Below are positions 35,515 to 43,413 of a DNA stretch of 64,000 nt, one piece after another. Origin of the DNA: Cyclobacteriaceae bacterium. Its GTDB lineage: Bacteria; Bacteroidota; Bacteroidia; Cytophagales; Cyclobacteriaceae. The notes beneath the pieces were generated by a model. The model was given only the letters and a program-made list of their open reading frames with translations. It did no database searches and was not told where the DNA came from. The stretch spans positions 930,001 through 994,000 of the forward strand of contig JAHBTX010000001.1 in assembly GCA_019638395.1 (NCBI GenBank), read 5' to 3'. Positions within the stretch are counted from its first letter, which is position 1, and every line of letters starts with the position of its first letter. A program made the position numbers and the translations under genes.

Positions 35515-36837
35515 TTACTGCACACGCCTTATCATTCGGGCTCGTCTAAAAACCGGCAACGCATGAATCTCAGTCAATACTTGTCGCGCGATTTCAGCAT
35601 CGTAAAATTTTCCTACATAGCAATTCACTTTCCCTTGTTCATCCGAAACCTGTGTTAGTCCGTAGAATTTGAGTAGTTCATTGCTATTAACCAACGTATC
35701 CGCTTCATCAAAAATACCCAGATAGATTGCATACTCAGTCGAATCAGCGGCTTGTGTAAATTTTCGTTCAGCTATCTGCATATTATGTTTGGTGAGTAAC
35801 GCTCTGGAATCTTTTGCAAACAACTGCATTGCCTCGCGGGCCGGTTTATCTTTTACAAAAACAGTATCGCCTTCAAAGTAGCGCAAAGGCCGCATAACAA
35901 ACTCATTCGATTTTTGTACCCACGCCAATTCATACTCAGCATTAAGAATGGTGGTATTGGCAATGGTATCTTGTACTACTTTTTGCAAATCCACCCATAA
36001 TAGCGCACCACCATCGCGGTAACGCGGCCGCTGCCCCGAAATAAAATTACCAAGTGAATACACAATCAACTGATCGCGTTCTTTGTTCCACTCCATGGGT
36101 TGCACTACATGCGGATGCGCCCCAATCACCAACCGGGCACCTTCGCGAAATAAAATCTTAGCCAATTTCTTTTGTGTGGAATTGGGTAATGGCTGGTACT
36201 CATCGCCCCAGTGCATAAACACAATAATTGCATCTGTTTTTTGTGTGCGCGCTTGGGCCATATCTAATTTTAGCTGCACCGTGTCGATCAGGTTAACAAT
36301 GTTTGGCCTTGTTACCGGAATACCATTGGTGCCGTAGGTGTAATTCAACAATGAAAGTCGGAAGCCTTTCTTTTCGATGATTAACGGATAGGTGCTTGCC
36401 CGTGCAGTTGAATCTACAAATGTACCCGTATGTAAAATCCCCAATGAATCCAGCACCCGAATGGTTCGTTCCACGCCCTTCTTCCTGCGATCAACACTGT
36501 GGTTATTGGCCGTAACCAGTACATCAAAACCAATGCGCTTTAATTCAATTGCTAATGCATCGGGTGCACTAAACTGCGGATAACCCTTGTAGGGCGATCC
36601 GGCCAATGTAAGCTCCAGGTTGCCAATGGCAAGATCGGCCGTGCGAATAATGGGGGCCACGTACTCAAAGCAAGTTGAATAATCATACCGTTTAGAAACC
36701 GGATCGTAAGCAGCAGCAATGTTGGAATCGTGTTGCATGATATCGCCCACAAACACAAACGAAAGCCGCGTAGTATCTTGTGCAAAGCCAAAACCGGCAC
36801 TAATTAAAGTAAAAAATGTAAGCACAAATTTAGGCAT
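35515..36837 (-). CDS. CapA/PgsA-like metallophosphatase-fold protein, exported
   Basis: The 440-residue protein has a signal peptide (MPKFVLTFFTLISAGFGFAQ) and a CapA (PGA_cap) calcineurin-like domain with FVFVGDIMQHD, LVTANNHSVDRRKKG, IIVFMHWGDEYQPLPNSTQ, VIGAHPHVVQPMEW and YSLGNFISGQRP. CapA proteins take part in poly-gamma-glutamate or other capsule polymer synthesis, but in Bacteroidota many act in unknown envelope tasks. The last 75 residues resemble a SPOR peptidoglycan-binding domain (VNCYVGKFYDAEIARQVL). It overlaps the 3' end of pdeM by 8 bases, so the two are cotranscribed. Confidence 0.88.
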   Translation of the reverse strand: MPKFVLTFFTLISAGFGFAQDTTRLSFVFVGDIMQHDSNIAAAYDPVSKRYDYSTCFEYVAPIIRTADLAIGNLELTLAGSPYKGYPQFSAPDALAIELKRIGFDVLVTANNHSVDRRKKGVERTIRVLDSLGILHTGTFVDSTARASTYPLIIEKKGFRLSLLNYTYGTNGIPVTRPNIVNLIDTVQLKLDMAQARTQKTDAIIVFMHWGDEYQPLPNSTQKKLAKILFREGARLVIGAHPHVVQPMEWNKERDQLIVYSLGNFISGQRPRYRDGGALLWVDLQKVVQDTIANTTILNAEYELAWVQKSNEFVMRPLRYFEGDTVFVKDKPAREAMQLFAKDSRALLTKHNMQIAERKFTQAADSTEYAIYLGIFDEADTLVNSNELLKFYGLTQVSDEQGKVNCYVGKFYDAEIARQVLTEIHALPVFRRARMIRRVQ

Positions 36838-37477
36838 GCGGGTAAGCTATCACTTTGTTTTCTGCAATAACAAAAATTCTATCGTCTTTTTTAGGAACGA
36901 TGCGGGCCGTTCCGGTAAACGAACCAAAGGCTGGAAGAACACCTTGTTGCTTTGCAAAATAAAAACACGGCAAGGTTACGGATTGCCGCCCGGTACCTCT
37001 TAACCGAACTGCAGGATGAATATGGCCACAGATGTTATACGTATCTGGTGGAATACTTGCCAATGGTTCATGCGATAGCAGCAAATTACCCAGCCGGTAT
37101 GTACCCACATGCAATTGCAGGTTATTGCGTTGATACTGCAATGCACTTAAAATATCATGATTACCCAACACCAACTCAAACGAACAATTAACAAAATGCC
37201 TGCGCACCTGGCCCAGCACTTCCCATTCTCCATTGTAATGGCTATGAAATAAGTCGCCTAAAAAGATAATGCGTTCGGGTTTGGTAATTTGTAAAACCGA
37301 AATCAGCCGATCGGTATTTTTATGGTTGGCTTGTGGAGGCACCGGAATACCCGACTTTCGAAAATGGTTGATCTTACCTAAATGCAAGTCGGCAAGCAAA
37401 ACCACATTTTTACTTTTAAGCCACAATGCCTTTTGGGGCATTAACTCTACTACTTCTTCCAGAATTTCAACCTCCAT
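36830..37477 (-). CDS. pdeM: Ligase-associated DNA damage response endonuclease PdeM
   Basis: The calcineurin-fold metallophosphoesterase (215 residues from ATG at 37477) has LLADLHLGKINHFRKSG, FLGDLFHSHYNGEWE, LVLGNHDIL, LLSHEPL and ICGHIHPAV, the full set of metal ligands. PdeM belongs to the four-gene ligase/helicase/exonuclease/phosphoesterase repair set. The longer frame from 37576 adds 33 residues with no similarity to the family, so the internal ATG, about 12 residues before LMPQKALWL, is preferred. The helicase of the same set is about 2 kb away; ligase and exonuclease are not in the window. Confidence 0.88.
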   Translation of the reverse strand: MEVEILEEVVELMPQKALWLKSKNVVLLADLHLGKINHFRKSGIPVPPQANHKNTDRLISVLQITKPERIIFLGDLFHSHYNGEWEVLGQVRRHFVNCSFELVLGNHDILSALQYQRNNLQLHVGTYRLGNLLLSHEPLASIPPDTYNICGHIHPAVRLRGTGRQSVTLPCFYFAKQQGVLPAFGSFTGTARIVPKKDDRIFVIAENKVIAYPHA

Positions 37478-37875
37478 TTTATCGATGTTCAAAACATATT
37501 GCAAGTTGTTATATATAAACCAATGATTTATATAATTTTCCGGATGTAGCCAACCTTTGTCTTTTATGACTTTCATGGTTCACCGCAAGGTTTAGGAAAC
37601 CCATAGTCAGCTAAATCACATCAATCATCCTTTTTCAGGAATAGAAAACTAACTTTCACAACTTCTAAAAGATTCTTACTGCTCAAATCAGGATTTTAAA
37701 AAATATAGCGGACTCTGCTAAAATTTTCTTAGTTATTGATAATCATCTATTTGACTGATTTATATGGTTATGATCGGCAGGCAGGCCTGCGAACTTAAAA
37801 TCTAAATTGGTAACATTACCTTAACAATGGCCTTTAGCCAACCCTGTACCTTTACCGCACCTACATGTAACCTGT
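37478..37875. other. Spacer upstream of the phosphate transporter gene
   Basis: About 400 nt if pdeM starts at 37477. It holds the upstream in-frame extension of pdeM (to 37576), an A/T-rich stretch, the palindrome GCAGGCCTGC (37781-37790) and a -7-like TACCTTTA (37847-37854) 21 nt before the PiT start. No pho-box was recognised. Confidence 0.4.
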
Positions 37876-39288
37876 ATGTTCGATTTAGAGTTCTCCTACA
37901 CGATCCTCCTTATCATTTGTTTATTGGCCGCTTGCGGATTTGAGTTTGTAAATGGTTTTCACGACACTGCCAATGCCGTTGCCACGGTTATTTACACCAA
38001 CTCGTTGAAACCCTGGGTAGCCGTTGTGTGGTCGGGTATATGCAATGCTGTTGGTGTATTTTTAGGTGGTATTACTGTTGCCATGGGCATAGTAAACCTG
38101 TTGCCTGTGGAGTCGCTGGTAGATCAAAATATAGCACACAGCCTGGCTATGGTAATGGCATTATTGCTAAGTGCTATTTTCTGGAATTTGCTTACATGGT
38201 ATTTTGGAATTCCCTGCTCAAGCTCGCACACGTTAATCGGTTCCATACTGGGTGTGGGCCTGGCCTACTCGTTGTTGCCCGATGCCAACGAAGCCGCAGT
38301 AAATTGGGGCAAGGCTCAGGAAATCGGAGCCTCGTTATTAATCTCACCTCTGTTCGGATTTTCACTTACCATCATCTTAATGTTTTTGTTACGCAACCTT
38401 ACCAAAAATACGGAGGCCGGCGATGGACTCTTTAAAGAACCCAAAAAGAACCAACCACCACCGTGGTGGATTCGCATCATTCTGATTCTTACATGCACAG
38501 CCGTAAGTGGCTTTCATGGTTCTAACGATGGCCAGAAAGGTGTGGGGTTAGTAATGCTGATTCTGATTGGTATTGTGCCAACTTATTTTGCACTCAATCC
38601 TACTTTTGAACCTGCCCGACTCAGCGATCCACTTAAGAAAATAGAAATTACAATAAACGCGCTGGATGCCTCGCCCTTAGCGCAATCCGAAAAAATTAAA
38701 CTGGATAGCGCCAAACTAATGACCACCCGGCTCATTACCCGGTTAGGTGGACTTAAATCCGTTAGCAACATCCCCTCGGGGGAACGATTTGTTGTTCGGA
38801 AAGACATCATGTTATTAAACAATAACATTTCAACATTAACCGAAAGCACAGACCTGGCCATGAGTGAAGCGGATAAAAAAACTTTCTCCGATAATTTAAA
38901 AGCCGTGCGTAAACTTACCGACTACTCACCGCGTTGGGTAATCGTTATGATTGCGCTATCGCTGGGATTGGGAACTATGATTGGCTGGAAGCGCATTGTA
39001 AAAACCATTGGCGAAAAAATAGGTAAGGAACATTTAACGTATGCACAAGGGGCCAGTGCCGAATTGGTTGCTTCTACTACCATCGGACTTTCTACTGCAT
39101 TTGGTTTACCGGTAAGTACTACGCATGTGTTGTCATCCGGCATTGCCGGCTCCATGGTGGCGAGCAAAGGCATAAAAAATCTACAACCCGATACGGTACG
39201 CAATATTTTAATTGCCTGGTTACTTACATTACCGGTAGTAATGGTTATGGCCGGAACATTGTTCTTGATATTCAGAGCTACGTTTTAG
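37876..39288 (+). CDS. PiT-family inorganic phosphate transporter
   Basis: The 470-residue inner-membrane protein carries the two PiT signatures: near the N-terminus GFEFVNGFHDTANAVATVIY with PCSSSHTLIGSILGVG, and in the middle FHGSNDGQKGVGLVML with late LPVSTTHVLSSGIAGSM. About 10 membrane segments are split by a hydrophilic insert (about residues 225-345, rich in Lys, Asp and Ser) that is large but known in the family. PiT proteins move phosphate with protons or sodium, often low-affinity. No phoU homologue lies beside it. It separates pdeM from the DEXH helicase gene. Confidence 0.93.
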   Translation: MFDLEFSYTILLIICLLAACGFEFVNGFHDTANAVATVIYTNSLKPWVAVVWSGICNAVGVFLGGITVAMGIVNLLPVESLVDQNIAHSLAMVMALLLSAIFWNLLTWYFGIPCSSSHTLIGSILGVGLAYSLLPDANEAAVNWGKAQEIGASLLISPLFGFSLTIILMFLLRNLTKNTEAGDGLFKEPKKNQPPPWWIRIILILTCTAVSGFHGSNDGQKGVGLVMLILIGIVPTYFALNPTFEPARLSDPLKKIEITINALDASPLAQSEKIKLDSAKLMTTRLITRLGGLKSVSNIPSGERFVVRKDIMLLNNNISTLTESTDLAMSEADKKTFSDNLKAVRKLTDYSPRWVIVMIALSLGLGTMIGWKRIVKTIGEKIGKEHLTYAQGASAELVASTTIGLSTAFGLPVSTTHVLSSGIAGSMVASKGIKNLQPDTVRNILIAWLLTLPVVMVMAGTLFLIFRATF

Positions 39289-39387
39289 ATTTATCGATCG
39301 CAGTTGATTCAATCATCTAAATCTATATCTCGCCTGTGGAATGCTATTCTACTTATTTCGCAAACGGTCTAAAGTAATGACAATGAA

Positions 39388-41820
39388 TTACTGAAACTCT
39401 ACCCTCATCCTTCTAATCCTGTCTTCCAATTTCTCTGAAGTCAGTTTTTCTCTTGTGCGATCTACCATAATAGGAAAAGCAAAGGGCGTTGGTTTTTCAG
39501 GTTCAGTAATAATAATTTTTTGTTGGGCAATGCGATTCAATGCCTGGCGCAAACGCGCTTCTTCCAATTGAAAATCCATAACTTCTTCAAATGCTTGTTG
39601 CAACAACAGGTTGTGCGATTCATACTCATGAAACACATTGAAGAACAATTGCGAAGATGATTGCAGGTGCCGTTCTTTTATTTTTTGGCCGGGCAAGCCT
39701 TTAAAAATTAAACCTGAGATGGCGGCAATATCGCGGAATTTTCGTTTCGCCATTTCAGTAGCATTGATACTCGCCTGGATGTGTTTCAACAAATCATCCG
39801 CGCCCAACACGTTGGTTTCAATGGCTTCATAAATCGGTATCTCCTGATCGGATAACAATTCAAAACCATAATCATTCATGGCAATGGAAAATGTAATGGG
39901 TTGTATTTGCGCGATGCGATACGCTACCAATGCCGCCATACCTTCGTGTACTGCCCGACCTTCAAACGGATACATCAGCACATGATACCCCTCGTTGGTA
40001 TGAAAGTATTCAACCAGAAACTCATTTTTCTTCGGTAAATGAGAACGGTCGCGCTGCAAATGCATAAGTGGTTGTAAAAACTTCATCTCCGTATCTGATT
40101 CCATTCCGGTTGCCGCTTCATCTATCTTTACCCGAATCATTTCACTGAGCTGCGATGACAACGGCATGCGTCCGCCTTGCCACGAAGGCACCTTACCGGT
40201 CTTCTTTTTTGATTTGCGCACCTGTGCCTCCATCTCTTTAATGCGCACCAATTCAAGACTTTGACCCGCAAACCAAAACACATCGCCAATCTTTAAGCTG
40301 GAGATAAAATATTCTTCAATCGTACCCAGAAATTTTCCGCTAACGTATTTTACGTACAACAAGCTATCGCCTACAATCGCACCAATCGATAAGCGATGCT
40401 TAAAAGCAATGCGTTTGTTCTCCACTTTAAACAGTCCATTCTCTACAACTACTTTTCGGTATTCATTGTAAGCAGTTAATGCTTCACCTCCTGTTGTAAT
40501 AAAATGGAGTAACCAACTCCACTCTTCATCGGTTAAGGAAGCATAACTAACTGTACTGCGCACTTCCTCTAAAATTTCTTCCTGTCGAAATCCATCCGAC
40601 ACGGCCAACGTAATTAAATATTGAATCAACACATCGAACGACCGGAGGTAGGGCAACCGATCTTCTACAATATTCCGATGCATGGCCTCGCGCAAGGCCG
40701 CACCCTCGGTTAGCTCAAGCGAGTTGGTGGGAAGAAAATAAATTTTACTAACTGCACCGGGTTGATGTCCGCTTCTGCCCGCGCGTTGTAAAAATCGGGC
40801 AACGCCTTTGGGGCTGCCCACTTGTATTACGGTTTCTACCGGGCGAAAATCAACACCGAGATCCAAACTAGAAGTACAAACAACAGCTTTCAGTTTACCG
40901 GCATGCAGTTGGTCTTCTACCCAATCGCGAAGTTCCTTGCTGATGGAACCGTGGTGCATGGCAATAACACCTGCCAGTTCGGGTGCGGTATCCAACATTT
41001 TCTGATACCAGATTTCGGCAAACGATCGAGTATTGGTGAAGATCAACGTGCTGTTGCTCTGCTTCACAATCGGAATAACTTTATCGAGCAACTGAATACC
41101 CAGGTGCCCCGACCACGGCATGCGCTCCACCTCATCGGGAAAGATGGAGACAATTTCAACCTGCTTGCTGATGTTAGCCTTTACAACTTTGATTTTACGT
41201 TCAGTAAAAAAATTACCCAACAAAATTTGCATGGACTGTTCCATGTTGCCAATGGTGGCTGAGATACCCCAAATGCGAAGCTGTGATGAAATAGTTTTTA
41301 AGCGCGAAAGTGCAAGCTCCATCATTACGCCTCGTTTAGAACCCATCAACTCGTGCCATTCATCTACTACAATAGTGCGCAAATCGGCAAAGTAATCGGC
41401 ATACCCTTTTTGCGAAATGAGCAGGTGTAAACTTTCTGGCGTGGTGATTAAAAAGTCGGGCGGAGTTTCTTTTTGTTTGGCCCGCTCGCGGGTACTGGTA
41501 TCGCCACTACGCACGCCCACGCGCCAGGTTGGTTGTAAATCGGTTACCGCGCGGTTGGCCGAGATTTCAATTTCTTTGGCTAATGCCCGGATGGGTGTAA
41601 TCCAAATTGCTTTGGGGCCCTTTGCCCTTTTTGTTGCCGGCTCCTCCAGCACAATCGGAATCAGCAACGAATAGGTTTTACCACTGCCGGTGGGTGCATT
41701 TACAATACCGTGGTAATTAGCCCACAGCGCTTGCCAGGCCTCGGTCTGAAACGGAAATGGTTTCCAGCCACGAGCTTCAAACCAGGTAATACCTCGCTCC
41801 AGCTTGCCATTCATTGCCAT
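39388..41820 (-). CDS. Ligase-associated DNA damage response DEXH-box helicase
   Basis: The 810-residue Lhr-core superfamily 2 helicase contains Walker A APTGSGKTYSLLIP, VVDEWHELMGSKRG (DEWH), SATIGN, LIFTNTRSFAEIWY, VVCTSSLDLGVDF and QRAGRSGHQPGA, followed by the Lhr winged-helix and C-terminal regions. Start is ATG at 41820. Relatives unwind DNA 3'-5' within the LigD-type repair set shared with PdeM. It is divergent from the light-regulator gene with only 62 nt between starts, so both promoters share the same DNA, and light-linked control of a repair helicase is possible (inference). Confidence 0.92.
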   Translation of the reverse strand: MAMNGKLERGITWFEARGWKPFPFQTEAWQALWANYHGIVNAPTGSGKTYSLLIPIVLEEPATKRAKGPKAIWITPIRALAKEIEISANRAVTDLQPTWRVGVRSGDTSTRERAKQKETPPDFLITTPESLHLLISQKGYADYFADLRTIVVDEWHELMGSKRGVMMELALSRLKTISSQLRIWGISATIGNMEQSMQILLGNFFTERKIKVVKANISKQVEIVSIFPDEVERMPWSGHLGIQLLDKVIPIVKQSNSTLIFTNTRSFAEIWYQKMLDTAPELAGVIAMHHGSISKELRDWVEDQLHAGKLKAVVCTSSLDLGVDFRPVETVIQVGSPKGVARFLQRAGRSGHQPGAVSKIYFLPTNSLELTEGAALREAMHRNIVEDRLPYLRSFDVLIQYLITLAVSDGFRQEEILEEVRSTVSYASLTDEEWSWLLHFITTGGEALTAYNEYRKVVVENGLFKVENKRIAFKHRLSIGAIVGDSLLYVKYVSGKFLGTIEEYFISSLKIGDVFWFAGQSLELVRIKEMEAQVRKSKKKTGKVPSWQGGRMPLSSQLSEMIRVKIDEAATGMESDTEMKFLQPLMHLQRDRSHLPKKNEFLVEYFHTNEGYHVLMYPFEGRAVHEGMAALVAYRIAQIQPITFSIAMNDYGFELLSDQEIPIYEAIETNVLGADDLLKHIQASINATEMAKRKFRDIAAISGLIFKGLPGQKIKERHLQSSSQLFFNVFHEYESHNLLLQQAFEEVMDFQLEEARLRQALNRIAQQKIIITEPEKPTPFAFPIMVDRTREKLTSEKLEDRIRRMRVEFQ

Positions 41821-41882
41821 AAATCAGAGACTTGCAAAAACAATTTGACTGCGGCTTTGTTAATTTGCCAAACTTAAACGGT

Positions 41883-42752
41883 ATGGGTAAGTATTCGATT
41901 AAAGAACTGGAAAAACTTTCGGGCATAAAAGCCCATACCATTCGCATTTGGGAAAAACGCCACCAACTTGTAAGTCCGCAGCGTACTCAAACCAATATCC
42001 GCTTTTATTCCGATGATGATCTTAAAAAGATTATCAACGTTTCGGTGCTGAATAACCACGGAGTAAAAATCTCCAAGATTGTAGGTTTGAGTCTTCCTGA
42101 TCTGAACCAGAAAGTATCGGAGCTGAGCGAAGCCCAAAACAGCGTTGAAATTTACATCGATCAATTGGTTTTAGCCATGATCGACATGGAAGAAGAAAAG
42201 TTCGAAAAGATACTTTCAAACCTGATTCTGAAGTACGGATTCGAAAAAACCATCGTAGAAATAGTTTACCCGTTTCTGGAGAAGATTGGCGTGCTGTGGC
42301 TTACCAACAATATTACTCCCGCGCAGGAACATTTTATCTCTAACCTGGTGCGTCAAAAACTTATAGTGGCCATTGATGGTTTACCACTTGCACCTAAAAC
42401 TGCTCCCCGCATTTTGTTGTTCCTACCCGAAAACGAATTACACGAACTGGCGCTGCTTTTCTATTATTACCTGGCGAAGCAAGCAGGTTATCGCACGTAT
42501 TACCTCGGCCAAACCGTACCGTACAAAGATTTGAAATCGGTTTATGAAGAGCATCAGCCACACATGTTGGTAACATCGCTTACCAGTGGGCCATCGCCAG
42601 CAACTATGCCCAAGTACCTGGCCCGTTTAAGTGAAGATTTTGCCGCTGCTAAAATTTTGATTTCGGGGGGGGCCTTGAAAAAAGCACGATTTGAACCTGC
42701 TTCCAACATTAACTTCTTCTCCAACGCACTGGATTTCAAGCGCTTAATTTAG
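41883..42752 (+). CDS. MerR-family B12-dependent photoreceptor repressor, CarH/LitR-like
   Basis: The 289-residue protein has an N-terminal MerR helix-turn-helix (YSIKELEKLSGIKAHTIRIW and TNIRFYSDDDLKKI), a helical bundle and a Rossmann B12-binding domain. The light-sensing signature W-x9-E-H is present (Trp139, Glu149, His150 in WLTNNITPAQEH), and the lower-ligand motif is ENELHELA (His187). The GG of ILISGG follows. In CarH, adenosylcobalamin in the dark lets tetramers repress DNA, and light releases it. One variation: Ala190 replaces the Gly usual in E-x-H-x-x-G. ATG 41832 would add 17 non-MerR residues. It opens the carotenoid cluster, exactly where litR/carH lies in other bacteria. Confidence 0.9.
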   Translation: MGKYSIKELEKLSGIKAHTIRIWEKRHQLVSPQRTQTNIRFYSDDDLKKIINVSVLNNHGVKISKIVGLSLPDLNQKVSELSEAQNSVEIYIDQLVLAMIDMEEEKFEKILSNLILKYGFEKTIVEIVYPFLEKIGVLWLTNNITPAQEHFISNLVRQKLIVAIDGLPLAPKTAPRILLFLPENELHELALLFYYYLAKQAGYRTYYLGQTVPYKDLKSVYEEHQPHMLVTSLTSGPSPATMPKYLARLSEDFAAAKILISGGALKKARFEPASNINFFSNALDFKRLI

Positions 42753-42760
42753 TAATTTTT

Positions 42761-42856
42761 TGTTTAATCTTTGATTAAATTATTTAGACAAAATATTTTG
42801 ATATCAGTTTGTCATCGCTATTTTTGTTTAACAATTCAAACTAAACGTTAAACACA
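42761..42856 (+). promoter_or_regulatory. Promoter and operator region of the ECF sigma gene
   Basis: TTTG (42797-42800) lies 18 nt before TATTTTTG (42819-42826), a full Bacteroidota promoter. Around it are three inverted repeats: TTTAATC-TTT-GATTAAA (42763-42779); GACAAA/TTTGTC (42787-42792, 42808-42813) straddling the -33 box; and TGTTTAAC/GTTAAACA (42825-42832, 42847-42854), spanning the predicted start of transcription. The core TGTTTAA occurs at 42761, at 42825 and inverted at 42848. It is the most likely target of the adjacent CarH-like repressor. Confidence 0.65.
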
Positions 42857-43360
42857 ATGACAGCGATAGAATTCAGTAAGCAATTGGCCATGCTTCGGCC
42901 TACGCTCAGAACGTTTACACGTAGATTTACTACCGACCGTGATGAAAGCCTGGACCTGGTTCAGGATACTATACTAAAAGCACTGACCTACCGCGACAAG
43001 TTTAGGGAAGACACCAACCTGAAAGGTTGGTTATTCACCATCATGCGCAACACTTACATCAACAGCTATCGCAAAAACCAACGTGCAAGAACTTCGCACG
43101 ATGACACGAAAGAACTATACTATTTGAATGTGGAAGACACGCACACCTTTAACCAACCGGAAGGCAGCGTAGAGTTTAAGGAAGTGTGGAGGAATGTGAA
43201 CAATCTGAAGGACGAATTATTAATACCCTTCAAAATGCACACAACCGGGTATAAATACCACGAAATTGCCGAGCACCTAAACATTCCAATTGGTACTGTT
43301 AAGAACAGAATTTTCCATGCCCGAAAAGAGATCCAAAAAAAATTAACCGGCTATCAGTAA
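42857..43360 (+). CDS. ECF-family RNA polymerase sigma factor
   Basis: The 167-residue sigma factor has region 2 (DESLDLVQDTILKALTYRDK, then LKGWLFTIMRNTYINSYRK) and region 4 (TTGYKYHEIAEHLNIPIGTV then KNRIFHARKEI) helix-turn-helix. No anti-sigma gene lies beside it, which is unusual for ECF sigmas but fits control by the upstream repressor, as in the LitR-LitS and CarH systems. It is placed between the photoreceptor gene and crtI and probably drives the crt genes. There are 52 nt to crtI. Confidence 0.92.
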   Translation: MTAIEFSKQLAMLRPTLRTFTRRFTTDRDESLDLVQDTILKALTYRDKFREDTNLKGWLFTIMRNTYINSYRKNQRARTSHDDTKELYYLNVEDTHTFNQPEGSVEFKEVWRNVNNLKDELLIPFKMHTTGYKYHEIAEHLNIPIGTVKNRIFHARKEIQKKLTGYQ

Positions 43361-43380
43361 CTGCAAGCGAAACCAGGTTT

Positions 43381-43413
43381 ATGAAATCGGGTTTTATGCT
43401 TAAACTCACGTAA
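43381..43413 (+). CDS. Possible 10-codon leader ORF before crtI
   Basis: An ATG-started frame encodes MKSGFMLKLT and stops in TAATG, overlapping the crtI ATG by one base. It could couple translation to crtI, or be chance. Confidence 0.2.
   Translation: MKSGFMLKLT

Noticed and set aside
37478-37576. 33-residue N-terminal extension of PdeM
   Set aside because: The added residues have no PdeM similarity, and the internal ATG matches family length.
37781-37790. GCAGGCCTGC palindrome before the phosphate transporter as an operator
   Set aside because: A single short palindrome without a second copy or conserved spacing; it may be a repeat remnant.
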